In this document: positions 40,158-49,300 of the stretch, one piece after another | How positions within the stretch are numbered: position 1 is the stretch's first letter | Layout: every line of letters begins with the position of its first letter | Assembly: GCA_023386555.1 (NCBI GenBank) | Contig: JAEWJK010000015.1 | Coordinates: forward strand, 1 to 64,000 | Direction: 5' to 3' | DNA: 64,000 nt | Origin: Bacteroidota bacterium | Lineage (GTDB): Bacteria; Bacteroidota; Bacteroidia; Chitinophagales; Chitinophagaceae | Made by a program: the position numbers and the translations under genes | The notes under the pieces: model-generated | Seen by the model: only the letters and a program-made list of their open reading frames with translations | Told to the model about the DNA's origin: nothing | Database searches by the model: none

Positions 40158-43100
40158 ATGAATAAGTTTTTAACTGCATTGCTGGTTTTTTGTTTGTTGC
40201 TTCAAATAAATATTTACGCACAAACTCCAGGTACTCCCTGTGATAGTATTGCTAACATAGCTTATAAGGTATTAGAAAAAAGAGATTACGTCCAAAGTAT
40301 TAATGTTCTTGAATCGTTACTAAAGGTTTGTAGTAGAGATACCGGTATGAGTGATTTTGATTATTACTCAGCTTTAGGTTACCTGGCATTTTCCTATTAC
40401 GAAGTTGGCCAGGAAGATTCTTGTATAAATAAAGGCGAGCCAGCAATAAGATATTTTAAAAAGATCAACTATTCGAAGGAGTCCATTTATCCTTCGTTAT
40501 TGGTAAGATTGGGATATTGCTATGTTGGCCGATCATGGTTTCCGGAAGCTATAGACAAGTTTGAAACTGCTTTGCCATTGTATAAAAAGTTTAAAGGAGA
40601 AAGCAGCCAGGAGTATCTTACCTATGCAATGGAACTTGCATCATGCTATTCGGCGTTAAACGATTACAGAAAATCATCAGCTATCCTTCGCCAATTAAAA
40701 GAGATTATACTAAAAAACCAGGGGAAAAAATCTGCTGCCTATGTGTCTTTAATAACAAATATGGGTAACGATTTTGCTTACCAGGGCATCGATGATTCTG
40801 CTTTGGTCTATCATACAGAATCATTGCAATTGCGGGAAGAACTTTTTGGGAAGAATCATACAGAATACGCAAAAGGATTAGGCAATGTTGGAGCTGTTTA
40901 TAAAAGTATGAACAGGATTTCAGATGCCTTATTATTACTGGAACAAGCACGTTCAATTTATGTAACCGCAAAAGCTGATAAAACAGCAGATTATGCTGCT
41001 ACAATGTATCAGTTAGGACAGCTTTATCTTGAACTGGAAAACCTGTCTAAAGCTGAATCATTCTTAGCAGAGGCTTTAAACATCAGCATTGACAACCTAG
41101 GCTATTATCATCCACAGATTGCAATGATCTATTCAAGTATTGGTTCACTATTCAGCGATCTGGGTAAATACCAGGATGCAGTAAAATTTTACCTGAGATC
41201 AAAAAATATTTTGGAATATACTACCGGTGATAGTACTTCCAGTTATGCAACAGTTATAAATAATCTTGGTCTTGCATACAGCGATATTCCGAAATATGAT
41301 AGTGCTGTTTTCTTCCTAAAAAAATCATTGGCTTTGAAAGAAATTATATTTGGCAAAGCAGCTTATTCTACTTTTTCTACGTTGAGTAATCTTGGGTCAG
41401 TTTCATTCGATATGGGTAGTTTTAAAGATGCATTGAACTACTATAATCAAAGCAAGAAAATTGTGTCTGATAACTATGGAAACGATCATTACAATATCGC
41501 AGGCATCAATGGAAATATTGCGTTAGCGCTTCATGCAACAGGTGATATAAAAAATGCTGACAATCTCTTGCAGGAAACATTCAATATCCGAAAGAAGTAT
41601 ATATTAAACTTCACAGAAGGCCTTTCAGAATCGGAGAGATATAGTTATTCTTCCTCTATGAAAGCTGATACGTATATGGGAATGAATTTCAGGAGAAACA
41701 CAGCATTGAAGAACGATTGGTTATATAATAGTTCCATTTTTTACAAGGGGATGTTACTTGAAGGTTCAAGAGGATTAATCTCAGCCTTCAATAAATTCAC
41801 TGACCCGTTATTGAAGAAAAAAGCAGAAGAATATCTTGCTTTGAAAAGCTTTATTGGAAAAGAATTTTTAAAGCAGGCTAGCGAACGTTCTAAAAATTTA
41901 ACTGAATTGTTTAACAGGGCAGAGAACATTGAGAGAGAATTAATGAATGCATCTGCCTCGTATAGAAACTGGAAACAAATATTGTCAACGGACTGGAAGC
42001 AGGTTCAAAGCAAATTACAACCAGGTGACGCTGCCATAGAATTTATTACTTATTGCCCCTATGACAAGAAGGATAAAAATGTTTACTATGCAGCATTAGT
42101 TGTTACAAAAGAAAGCCCCACACCTGAATTAGTTCAGTTATTTACTGAAAATGGGTTAAACAAACTCCTTACTGCCAAAGGTGATGAAGCCATTGTAAAA
42201 AAATTGTACAGGAGTACCATTAAAGGATCAACATCAGCACCAACAGCATCAGATTCTTTATATCACATCATCTGGAAACCACTAATGCCCTCTATTAAAA
42301 GCAGTAAGCGATTGTTCTTCTCTGCTGATGGCGTGTTGAACAAACTCAATCTTGCAGCGATTATTACACCTGATGGTAAAAGACTGTTAGAAAATTATGA
42401 ATTTATTCAACTGGCAAGCACACGAACAGTCAGTGATAAAACTGTTGCACCATCTTTTTCAAATATGCAATTGTGGGGCGGAATTAATTATGATCTGAAT
42501 ACCACTTCAACAACGGATAAAACATTCAGTTATTTACCAGGAACACTTTCAGAAGTGAACGACATCAGCAGCTTTGCATCAAACGCATCAAAGAAGATCA
42601 ACCTGAAATTATCAAGTGATGCCAATGAAACTTCATTCAAACAATTGAATGGTAAATCGCCTGAAGTATTGCATATTGCCACTCACGGATTTTTCTTCCC
42701 AGATCCTACCAGTTCAAAGAAAGCAGGTAACAGGTTCGAATCTTCTTTCGATCCATTATTAAGAAGTGGTTTGGCACTTGCCGGTGCTAATCATCATTGG
42801 AATAGTGATGTGGTGTCTTCAGATAAAGAAGATGGAATTCTTACAGCTTATGAAATTTCAACAATGGATCTTTCAAATACAAAACTCGTTGTGTTGAGTG
42901 CTTGTGAAACAGGGTTGGGAGATGTTCAATCAGGTGAAGGTGTTTACGGTTTGCAAAGAGCTTTTAAACTGGCTGGCGTTGATCAAATGATCATGAGCCT
43001 ATGGCAGGTACCGGATCTTGAAACAAAAGAGTTCATGCAAACATTCTATGCAAATTGTTTTAGAGGAATGCCAGTAAGAAAAGCTTTCAGGGAAACACAA

Positions 43101-43160
43101 CTGGAAATGAATAAAAAATATCAGCCTTATCAATGGGCCGCATTTGTATTGATTGAATGA
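40158..43160 (+). CDS. Exported TPR-CHAT (caspase-like) protein
   Basis: The product has 1000 residues. A signal peptide (about 1-21, INIYAQ) is followed by at least nine tetratricopeptide repeats (about 30-480, for instance ALGNVGAVYKSMNRISDALLLLEQAR), a helical linker and a C-terminal CHAT domain (about 690-1000). The CHAT protease dyad is present: His843 in HIATHGFF and Cys916 in VLSACETGLG. CHAT domains are caspase-like peptidases, usually switched on by a sensor fused or bound to them. Here the sensor would be the TPR solenoid, but the signal peptide places the protein in the periplasm or outside, unlike cytoplasmic defence proteases. It is a single gene with a terminator directly behind. 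Confidence 0.88.
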   Translation: MNKFLTALLVFCLLLQINIYAQTPGTPCDSIANIAYKVLEKRDYVQSINVLESLLKVCSRDTGMSDFDYYSALGYLAFSYYEVGQEDSCINKGEPAIRYFKKINYSKESIYPSLLVRLGYCYVGRSWFPEAIDKFETALPLYKKFKGESSQEYLTYAMELASCYSALNDYRKSSAILRQLKEIILKNQGKKSAAYVSLITNMGNDFAYQGIDDSALVYHTESLQLREELFGKNHTEYAKGLGNVGAVYKSMNRISDALLLLEQARSIYVTAKADKTADYAATMYQLGQLYLELENLSKAESFLAEALNISIDNLGYYHPQIAMIYSSIGSLFSDLGKYQDAVKFYLRSKNILEYTTGDSTSSYATVINNLGLAYSDIPKYDSAVFFLKKSLALKEIIFGKAAYSTFSTLSNLGSVSFDMGSFKDALNYYNQSKKIVSDNYGNDHYNIAGINGNIALALHATGDIKNADNLLQETFNIRKKYILNFTEGLSESERYSYSSSMKADTYMGMNFRRNTALKNDWLYNSSIFYKGMLLEGSRGLISAFNKFTDPLLKKKAEEYLALKSFIGKEFLKQASERSKNLTELFNRAENIERELMNASASYRNWKQILSTDWKQVQSKLQPGDAAIEFITYCPYDKKDKNVYYAALVVTKESPTPELVQLFTENGLNKLLTAKGDEAIVKKLYRSTIKGSTSAPTASDSLYHIIWKPLMPSIKSSKRLFFSADGVLNKLNLAAIITPDGKRLLENYEFIQLASTRTVSDKTVAPSFSNMQLWGGINYDLNTTSTTDKTFSYLPGTLSEVNDISSFASNASKKINLKLSSDANETSFKQLNGKSPEVLHIATHGFFFPDPTSSKKAGNRFESSFDPLLRSGLALAGANHHWNSDVVSSDKEDGILTAYEISTMDLSNTKLVVLSACETGLGDVQSGEGVYGLQRAFKLAGVDQMIMSLWQVPDLETKEFMQTFYANCFRGMPVRKAFRETQLEMNKKYQPYQWAAFVLIE

Positions 43161-43186
43161 AAAAAGCTCCTATTAAGGAGCTTTTT
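43161..43186. terminator. Bidirectional intrinsic terminator after the TPR-CHAT gene
   Basis: AAAAAGCTCCT (43161-43171) and AGGAGCTTTTT (43176-43186) form a perfect 11-bp stem with loop ATTA. It starts at the base after the stop codon and also serves the leftward gene that ends at 43203. Confidence 0.85.
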
Positions 43187-43202
43187 ATCTATCGAAAAGG
43201 AG

Positions 43203-43712
43203 TTAATCTTTCTTTTTTGTCTTCACATTACCGTCTTCATCAGACTTTGTTTTTGAATCACCATCCTTTACTTTCCAGCTTCCATCATCATCAACCTTCA
43301 CTTTTGAATCACCATTTTTGATCTTTAATTCGTTATCAGTTTCAGGATTGTTCCACCACGTATTCCAATCATCAGTATTATAATATAAAGTATCTCTACC
43401 TGCAGAACCACCTAAAGTATAATAACGATCTTCGGTACCCATGTATAACCAAACAGTATCATAAGAAGTTCCTGATGTACTGCTAGTACCTGTTGATGAA
43501 CTTCCAGAGCCACCTCTTGTACGTAATACATATCTTCTACCGTCAGCACTTGTTTGAACATTAGCTGAAGCACCAGCATCTGTTGTACCTACAGTGCTTT
43601 CATCAGACATTGTTGCAGAGTCTGCATTTGTTGTTTCATCTTCGGCTGTGTTACAAGCCACGGCAAGTGCAATCGCACCTATTCCTAAAAATGATAAGAT
43701 CCTCGATTTCAT
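43203..43712 (-). CDS. Lipoprotein with repeated GDSK/DEDG C-terminal motif
   Basis: The product has 169 residues. A lipobox LAVAC puts the lipidated Cys at 20. The N-terminal half is rich in Ser, Thr and Asp and low in complexity. The C-terminal 45 residues consist of related units (NGDSKVKVDDDGSWKVK, then DGDSKTKSDEDGNVKTK), alternating acidic turns and Lys strands that resemble short beta-hairpin repeats able to bind cations or polyanions. A Trp-rich block (DDWNTWWNNPE) lies between. No family is known to me. It lies downstream of nothing on its strand and ends at a shared terminator. Confidence 0.7.
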   Translation of the reverse strand: MKSRILSFLGIGAIALAVACNTAEDETTNADSATMSDESTVGTTDAGASANVQTSADGRRYVLRTRGGSGSSSTGTSSTSGTSYDTVWLYMGTEDRYYTLGGSAGRDTLYYNTDDWNTWWNNPETDNELKIKNGDSKVKVDDDGSWKVKDGDSKTKSDEDGNVKTKKKD

Positions 43713-43823
43713 ATTATTTTTTTTGTTTCAGCCATATTTTACAAAAACCAAACCTATTACGGTCTTACGGCTGCTGTTACCACTAACAGGCATGTTCTTA
43801 TATTCATTTGGGGAGTAGAATCA

Positions 43824-43850
43824 ACAAAAAAAGGTGGACAAGCCACCTTT
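43824..43850 (-). terminator. Intrinsic terminator on the minus strand
   Basis: AAAGGTGG (43830-43837) and CCACCTTT (43843-43850) pair around a 5-base loop; on the minus strand the stem is followed by seven T. It ends the lipoprotein gene at 43878-44396. Confidence 0.8.
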
Positions 43851-43877
43851 ATAATTTTAAAAATTTTAAACGGTTGA

Positions 43878-44396
43878 TTAATATTCATCCGCAAGTAATC
43901 CTGTTCTTTCATGTCCTGTCAGAACATAATCAACAGCAGGTGCTGATTGAAATGCATAGCGAATGTAAATACTGTCGACTGTCGTTCCTGATTTTGATCT
44001 TCCCCCAAGTTTCACCATTTTGCCTTCTTTTAAAATGATTGGGTTGGTAACATCATTCCAGTTCTTATAAACACCGTCACCAAATGTTCTTGATGAAACA
44101 TTAATCTTAACGTGAGATCTGAATGAAGGTGTGATCACATTATTATCGTCTAATGTAATTGTATCTGTTAGAAGTCTTTGTTGTTGTGTTCCGTTTGTAT
44201 CAATTGTTGAAACCAGGTAGGTAGTCCTGGTAGAAAATATAGTGTAGGCAGATGTTGTAGCTGGACCCTGAACACGAACAAACCAGTTTTTCGCCAGTAA
44301 TAGTGTTGATGGATTATCGGGTATGCCTTCGTCTTTTGAACAGGATATTATTCCAATGGTTGCAATAGCAAGTGTAAAAATTAAAAGCTTCTTCAT
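43878..44396 (-). CDS. Lipoprotein of unknown function
   Basis: The product has 172 residues from the ATG at 44396. A lipobox GIISC puts the lipidated Cys at 19. The mature part is beta-rich (NWFVRVQGPATTSAYTIFST, THRTYLVSTI-like strands, TITLDDNN). The pattern is reminiscent of Bacteroidota lipid-binding putative hydrolase-like lipoproteins, but the match is by eye and weak. The start at 44417 would put seven residues before the Lys-Lys signal start and is less likely. It lies downstream of rho with its own terminator. Confidence 0.65.
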   Translation of the reverse strand: MKKLLIFTLAIATIGIISCSKDEGIPDNPSTLLLAKNWFVRVQGPATTSAYTIFSTRTTYLVSTIDTNGTQQQRLLTDTITLDDNNVITPSFRSHVKINVSSRTFGDGVYKNWNDVTNPIILKEGKMVKLGGRSKSGTTVDSIYIRYAFQSAPAVDYVLTGHERTGLLADEY

Positions 44397-44436
44397 CAGT
44401 GTTGTTTCAGTTTTCAAGAGGTGTAAAGAAAGAAAA

Positions 44437-44463
44437 AAGCTGCCTCGTTGTAAGAAACAGCTT
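44437..44463 (-). terminator. rho: Weak intrinsic terminator behind rho
   Basis: On the minus strand AAGCTG and CAGCTT (6 bp) enclose a 15-base loop, followed by TTTTTTC. The stem is short, but the T-run and position 21 bases after the rho stop support it. Confidence 0.45.
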
Positions 44464-44483
44464 CAATGTATTTGTGTTAAAAT

Positions 44484-46115
44484 TTAGCGATTCATGCTGG
44501 CCAGGAACTCTTCATTGTCTTTTGTTCCTCTCATACGCTTCAGCAATTCACTCATCGCTTCTTCTGTGTTCATATCATTGATATATAAACGAAGAATATT
44601 CATTCTTTGTAATACATCAGCAGATAATAATAAGTCATCACGTCTTGTAGATGAAGACACCAGGTCAATAGCTGGATAGATACGCTTATTGGCAAGTCTT
44701 CTGTCAAGTTGTAATTCCATATTACCTGTACCCTTGAACTCTTCAAAGATCACCTCGTCCATTTTAGAACCGGTCTCTATCAATGCTGTTGCAAGAATCG
44801 TTAACGATCCACCATGTTCTATCTTCCTGGCAGCACCAAAAAACTGTTTAGGCTTTTGCATTGCATTGGCTTCCACACCACCTGATAAAACTTTACCTGA
44901 AGATGGAGCTACCGTATTATGTGCTCTTGCCAAACGAGTGATTGAATCAAGTAGTATCACCACATCATGTCCACACTCTACCAATCTTTTTGCCTTTTGT
45001 AAAGCCATGGTAGAAACCTTAACGTGTTTTTCTGCAGGCTCATCAAATGTAGAAGCAATTACTTCTGCCTTTACACTTCTTTCCATATCTGTTACCTCTT
45101 CCGGTCTTTCATCTACCAGCACCACCATCAAATAACATTCAGGATGGTTCGCAGCTATGGCATTTGCAACAGATTTCAGCAACATGGTTTTACCCACTTT
45201 CGGCTGGGCTACGATCAATCCTCTTTGTCCTTTACCTATCGGTGTAAAGAGGTCCATGATCCTTGTTGCATAATCATTTGGTGTAGTAAAAAGATTCAGC
45301 TTTTCATAGGGGAAAAGTGGTGTAAGATAATCGAAAGGAACACGATCTCTCACCTCATCAGGTCTTTTACCATTGATACTGTCAACCTTTAAAAGGGCAA
45401 AATATTTTTCACCTTCTTTCGGTGGACGAACAGCACCAAAAACAGTATCACCTGTCTTAAGTCCGAATAATTTTATTTGTGATGGGGAAACATATACATC
45501 ATCAGGAGATGATAAGTAATTGTAATCAGATGAACGAAGGAAACCATAACCATCAGGCATCATTTCCAATACACCTTCACCCATTATCACACCATCGAAT
45601 TCTATATTAAATGCAGGTTCTTTCTTCTGTGGTGATAAACGCTGGAAGAAATGCTCAACATTTGGAATCTCATCTGTAGTATTTGGAGATGCTGCAGGTT
45701 TTGGAGCTTCAGTTGTTTTATCCTGAGCTTCACTTCCTTCTTCAACAGTTGAAGGAGGAACTTCGGAAGCTTTGGTGAGTTTTGGTTTTTTTGCTGCAGG
45801 AGCTGTCTGTTTTTTAGGCTCAGCTTTTTCTGCTTTCGGTTTAGCAGGTGTTTTGGCAACTTCTGCTTCTTCATCACCCATTACCTCTGCTTCTTCAGTA
45901 ACATTACCGGTAGAAGCTTTCACCGTTTTTTTACCTTTTGCAGGTGATTTCTTCTTCGGCTCAGGTTTACCACTTTCGGTAACAGCCTGGCTGTCGAGAA
46001 TTTTATAAATAAGATCCTGCTTGTTCAGCTTTTTGAAATTTGGAATGTTTAATTGCTCAGCCACATCATGTAACTCTGGCAGCAGCATGTCGTTCAATTG
46101 CAAAATGTCGTACAT
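44484..46115 (-). CDS. rho: Transcription termination factor Rho
   Basis: The product has 543 residues. The N-terminal Rho_N helical domain (LNDMLLPELHDVAEQLNIPNFKKLNKQDLI, 7-36) is followed by a charged, Lys/Ala/Glu-rich insertion (about 48-155), then the RNA-binding CSD (VLEMMPDGYGFLRSSDYNYLSSPDDVYVS) and the RecA-type motor with Walker A AQPKVGKT, VDERPEEVTDM, and the R-loop SSGKVLSGGVEANA. Rho uses ATP to unwind the RNA-DNA hybrid and stop transcription. The long insertion is typical for Bacteroidota and may contribute to RNA binding. The 280-base leader before it (46116-46396) has no gene; it contains several GCCGGT/CCGGT words that could fold and serve in autoregulation. Confidence 0.96.
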   Translation of the reverse strand: MYDILQLNDMLLPELHDVAEQLNIPNFKKLNKQDLIYKILDSQAVTESGKPEPKKKSPAKGKKTVKASTGNVTEEAEVMGDEEAEVAKTPAKPKAEKAEPKKQTAPAAKKPKLTKASEVPPSTVEEGSEAQDKTTEAPKPAASPNTTDEIPNVEHFFQRLSPQKKEPAFNIEFDGVIMGEGVLEMMPDGYGFLRSSDYNYLSSPDDVYVSPSQIKLFGLKTGDTVFGAVRPPKEGEKYFALLKVDSINGKRPDEVRDRVPFDYLTPLFPYEKLNLFTTPNDYATRIMDLFTPIGKGQRGLIVAQPKVGKTMLLKSVANAIAANHPECYLMVVLVDERPEEVTDMERSVKAEVIASTFDEPAEKHVKVSTMALQKAKRLVECGHDVVILLDSITRLARAHNTVAPSSGKVLSGGVEANAMQKPKQFFGAARKIEHGGSLTILATALIETGSKMDEVIFEEFKGTGNMELQLDRRLANKRIYPAIDLVSSSTRRDDLLLSADVLQRMNILRLYINDMNTEEAMSELLKRMRGTKDNEEFLASMNR

Positions 46116-46396
46116 AAATTGAAGATTCTAAAGAGAATTGAATGTTTTGATACCTGTCCGTGGGATTTTTTTGAAATCGGTTGGTTGAACTTGAAACCGG
46201 TAAGCCTGAAGTGAAACTGAGGATTTCGCCGGTCTGATTCCGGTGCAATGTTAGGCAGAATTTCGTAAAAGCAAGAATTTTTTTGGATGTTTCACAGTTG
46301 GGAGGCTATCGAAAGCCAAACTATTGACTCTTAAATAGAGGATTAATGCAAATAATCGGCTAAATAACTACTTTCTACAGTTATGCTTAATATAGA

Positions 46397-46912
46397 TCAT
46401 GAAGCTCTGGCATCAAGGTTTAATTTCATCAACCAGTCTTTCTGCACATCATCTCCTAAAACAAAATCATGCTCATCATATTTTTCAAAACCAAACTTTG
46501 TATAGAAGTCAATAGCTCTTTGATTCTTCTCCCATACACCTAACCATAATATCTTCTTTTTAAGTTTTTCAGCAGTTTCAATACAAGCTAACATTAATTC
46601 TCGCCCTACACCTTTGCCGATAGCGTTCGTATTCAAATAGATCCTTGCTAATTCTATATCGTTTGGTGTAGATTCATTCTCTCGCAACCTTGCATAACCT
46701 GCAACATCATCATCAGCATAAACCAACAAAAATGTATTGCCGGGTTTGCCGACTTCTTTTATCAAAGCTTCTTTGGTGAATTGTTCATTCAGAAATTTAT
46801 CCATGTCTTCTTTCTTGTTATCAGCAATAAAAGCATCGTAGAAAGTTTTTCTGCTTAGATCGGCAATCAGTTCTGCATCGGCAGTAGTAGCTGTTCTGAT
46901 GGTGATGTGCAT
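46397..46912 (-). CDS. GNAT-family N-acetyltransferase
   Basis: The product has 171 residues from the ATG at 46912 (MHITIRTATTADAELI). ELARIYLNTNAIGKGVGRELMLACIETA is the acetyl-CoA binding motif A (R/Q-x-x-G-x-G/A region reads AIGKGVGREL). LWLGVWEKNQRAIDFYTKFGFEKY is motif B. It acetylates a small molecule or protein amine; the target cannot be inferred. An in-frame ATG at 46945 would overlap the promoter of divergent tadA, so 46912 is preferred. Confidence 0.88.
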   Translation of the reverse strand: MHITIRTATTADAELIADLSRKTFYDAFIADNKKEDMDKFLNEQFTKEALIKEVGKPGNTFLLVYADDDVAGYARLRENESTPNDIELARIYLNTNAIGKGVGRELMLACIETAEKLKKKILWLGVWEKNQRAIDFYTKFGFEKYDEHDFVLGDDVQKDWLMKLNLDARAS

Positions 46913-46933
46913 TTCAAATGATAAATTATTCTC

Positions 46934-46941
46934 TAATTTAG
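46934..46941 (+). promoter_or_regulatory. tadA: TAATTTAG promoter box of tadA
   Basis: Seven of eight positions fit TAnnTTTG. The ATG at 46948 is 6 bases after the box, so the mRNA would be nearly leaderless. Confidence 0.4.
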
Positions 46942-46947
46942 TCAACT

Positions 46948-47391
46948 ATGATTCCGGATGATGAATATTTTATGAGGCTGGCATTACAACAGGCAGAATA
47001 CGCTTTTGAAGATGATGAAGTTCCTGTAGGTGCTATTGTTGTTTTGAATAATAAAATTATTGCAAGAGCACATAACCAGGTTGAAAGATTGAATGACCCT
47101 ACGGCTCATGCAGAAATGATCGCTTTGACTTCTGCTTTTAATTATCTCGGCAGTAAATATATTCCGGAAGCTGTATTGTATGTTACTGTTGAACCTTGTT
47201 TGATGTGTTGTGGTGCTATGTATTGGGGAAAGATTGGAAGAGTGGTATATGGATGTTCTGATGAGAAGAATGGGTACAAGCATATAACAGAAGAGAACTG
47301 GCCTTTTCATCCAAAAACAACTCTTACAAAGGGTGTGTTGGAAGAAGATTGTGCATTACTGATGAAGACGTTTTTCAGGAATAAGAGGTGA
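46948..47391 (+). CDS. tadA: tRNA adenosine(34) deaminase
   Basis: The product has 147 residues of the CDA fold. Zinc ligands and the catalytic Glu are in HAE (54-56) and PCLMCCGA (C84 and C87). DPTAHAEMIAL and the FxxxR-like tail (MKTFFRNKR) match TadA. It converts A34 to inosine in tRNA-Arg(ACG). A palindromic repeat element starts 3 bases after the stop codon. It is divergent from the GNAT gene. Confidence 0.92.
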   Translation: MIPDDEYFMRLALQQAEYAFEDDEVPVGAIVVLNNKIIARAHNQVERLNDPTAHAEMIALTSAFNYLGSKYIPEAVLYVTVEPCLMCCGAMYWGKIGRVVYGCSDEKNGYKHITEENWPFHPKTTLTKGVLEEDCALLMKTFFRNKR

Positions 47392-47393
47392 GG

Positions 47394-47563
47394 GTAACGC
47401 AGAGAAGATTTTATTGTTGCCACTTGAGATTATTGCCAGAGAGATTAACAGGTTTAAACTTTGAATCTTTAAACGCAAAGATCGCAAAGAGATTTTTACT
47501 TCGTAAAAATTAGAAACCAACTTTGTGTTCTCTGCGTCTTCTTCTCTATGTTCTTTGCGTTAC
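47394..47563. repeat. Palindromic 170-base element with GTAACGC ends (MITE-like)
   Basis: Left end GTAACGCAGAGAA and right end TTCTTTGCGTTAC are inverted copies with 1-2 mismatches. The inside includes AAACGCAAAGATCGCAAAGA and TTTTTACTTCGTAAAAATT, itself a hairpin. A second element with the same ends and inner words is at 52996-53148. It fills the 276 bases between tadA and the korB stop, apart from repeat copy B. Confidence 0.65.
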
Positions 47564-47618
47564 AGAAAAAATGACTCCGTAGAAGTCATCTGTATTTTTG
47601 CTCAATAATGTTCTAAAC

Positions 47619-47638
47619 GTACAAGTGAGTGACACAAC
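47619..47638 (+). repeat. Dispersed 20-base repeat, copy B (GTACAAGTG subtype)
   Basis: Exactly GTACAAGTGAGTGACACAAC, identical to copy A, followed by AAAAGCTCAATAGTACTGC and preceded by TGCTCAATAATGTTC. The flanks also resemble copy A, giving a repeat unit of about 50 bases. It lies 30 bases behind the korB stop codon. Confidence 0.7.
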
Positions 47639-47667
47639 AAAAGCTCAATAGTACTGCTGACCCCTTG

Positions 47668-48708
47668 TTACATAATCTCCCAGATCTCGTTTCCTCTTAA
47701 AAGCTTATCGAGATTTCCTTTGCCTTTTGATGCAATAGCTTCTTCTAACTGAAGCTTCATTGATTCTTCGTAACAAGGCCTGTCGCTTTCATAGAACACA
47801 CCAAACGGTCGAGGCAAATGATTCTCCAGCCTTGGATCATCAAACATTCTTGTAAGAATTTGTGCTTTATAAAAATCTTTTTCATCATGCACCCAAAGAT
47901 CATCTGCACTTACACCGTTACCGATCTCTACCACAACAGGTCTGAAGCCATCTAATTTGATTCCTTTGTTTTGTGTAGCACCGAAGATCAATGGTTTACC
48001 TTGTTCTAAGAACAACACTTCTTCTGGCTTCGTTCCTTTCTCTGTAAATATTTCAAATGCACCATCATTAAAGATGTTGCAGTTCTGGTATATCTCCAGA
48101 AAGGATGCTCCTTTATGTTGATGTGATCTTGTAAGCATTGCCTGTAAATGCTTCGGATCACGGTCCATTGTCCTGGCGACAAAACTTCCATCAGCACCCA
48201 TAGCCAAAGCTGCCGGGTTGAATGGATGATCGATACTTCCAAACGGAGTAGACTTTGTGATCTTCTTCATTTCGGAAGTAGGAGAATATTGTCCTTTAGT
48301 TAAACCATAGATCTGATTGTTAAACAGAAGAATATTGATATCGAAATTTCTTCTAAGTAAATGGATCGTATGATTACCACCAATGCTCAAACTATCACCA
48401 TCACCGGTTACTACCCAAACACTCAATTCAGGACGAGAAGCTTTCAATCCACTTGCAATAGCAGTTGCTCTTCCGTGAATCGAATGCATACCATACGTAT
48501 TCATGTAATATGGAAAACGGCTACTGCAACCAATACCGGAAACGATCACGATATTTTCTTTCGGAACACCAATAGTAGGCATCACTCTTTGCACCTGTGC
48601 AAGAATGGAATAATCACCACAACCTGGGCACCAACGAACTTCCTGGTCTGTTGCAAAATCTTTAGCGGTAAGAGTTGGAGCAATATTTACTGGGGCATCT
48701 GCGATCAT
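47668..48708 (-). CDS. korB: 2-oxoacid:ferredoxin oxidoreductase, beta subunit
   Basis: The product has 346 residues. EVRWCPGCGDYSIL (about 23-36) supplies two of the Cys for the iron-sulphur cluster, GIGCSSRFPYYMNTYGMHSIHGRA follows, and the thiamine-diphosphate motif is TGDGDSLSIGGNH. This subunit reduces ferredoxin while oxidising 2-oxoglutarate or a similar acid together with a gamma/alpha subunit. The usual alpha partner (a long protein adjacent upstream) is missing: the neighbour is a carboxymuconolactone-decarboxylase-type gene. The AAGAGGAGGC-like element in its leader (about 22 bases before the ATG) is too far to be a ribosome-binding site. Confidence 0.9.
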   Translation of the reverse strand: MIADAPVNIAPTLTAKDFATDQEVRWCPGCGDYSILAQVQRVMPTIGVPKENIVIVSGIGCSSRFPYYMNTYGMHSIHGRATAIASGLKASRPELSVWVVTGDGDSLSIGGNHTIHLLRRNFDINILLFNNQIYGLTKGQYSPTSEMKKITKSTPFGSIDHPFNPAALAMGADGSFVARTMDRDPKHLQAMLTRSHQHKGASFLEIYQNCNIFNDGAFEIFTEKGTKPEEVLFLEQGKPLIFGATQNKGIKLDGFRPVVVEIGNGVSADDLWVHDEKDFYKAQILTRMFDDPRLENHLPRPFGVFYESDRPCYEESMKLQLEEAIASKGKGNLDKLLRGNEIWEIM

Positions 48709-48813
48709 ACAATGAATTTTTATTTGCCTCCTAAGAGGAAAATGAAATTAGCTAATAATTCAGTCAAAAAACTGAGCAAGATCAGTTCTTTAAATATACG
48801 AATAGCTAATGTA

Positions 48814-49161
48814 TTATTTACTATTCTCTAACTCCTCCCAATATTCAGCTGCACGTCTGGTATGCGGAATAACGATCGTTCCGCCTACAATATTGGCTAC
48901 AGCGAATATCTCGTACATCTGTTCGGTAGTTATTCCTAATTCATGGCTTTTACCAAGATGATACTTTATACAATCATCACAACGTAAAACCATACTGGCT
49001 ACCAGGCCAAGCATTTCCTTTGTTTTAACATCCAATGCACCAGCTTCATAAGTATTAGTGTCAAGGTTCCATAAACGCTTCATTACAAGATTATTCTTGC
49101 TGAGGATTACCTCATTCATTTTTGTACGATAGTCGTTGAATTCTTTTACCAGAGGAGACAT
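48814..49161 (-). CDS. Carboxymuconolactone decarboxylase / AhpD-like protein
   Basis: The product has 115 residues from the ATG at 49161 (MSPLVKEFNDYRTKMNEVIL). The AhpD-type active site CDDCIKYHLGKS carries CxxC and the downstream His. Family members are peroxidase-reducing proteins or gamma-carboxymuconolactone decarboxylases; the CxxC-x3-H pattern favours a thiol peroxidase-linked role. The start at 49206 would add 15 residues with no conserved character. It lies 105 bases upstream of korB on the same strand. Confidence 0.85.
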   Translation of the reverse strand: MSPLVKEFNDYRTKMNEVILSKNNLVMKRLWNLDTNTYEAGALDVKTKEMLGLVASMVLRCDDCIKYHLGKSHELGITTEQMYEIFAVANIVGGTIVIPHTRRAAEYWEELENSK

Positions 49162-49300
49162 ATTTCGATTTTTTGCAAAGCTATGGAAGGCTTGATGGTG
49201 CAGCAAACCGGATAATTACTATTGGCGGAAATTATTGTTAAAGAGATTAAATAAAGCCCCGAACATTAAACAGTCTTAGAGACCCTCAGACTGACATTTA

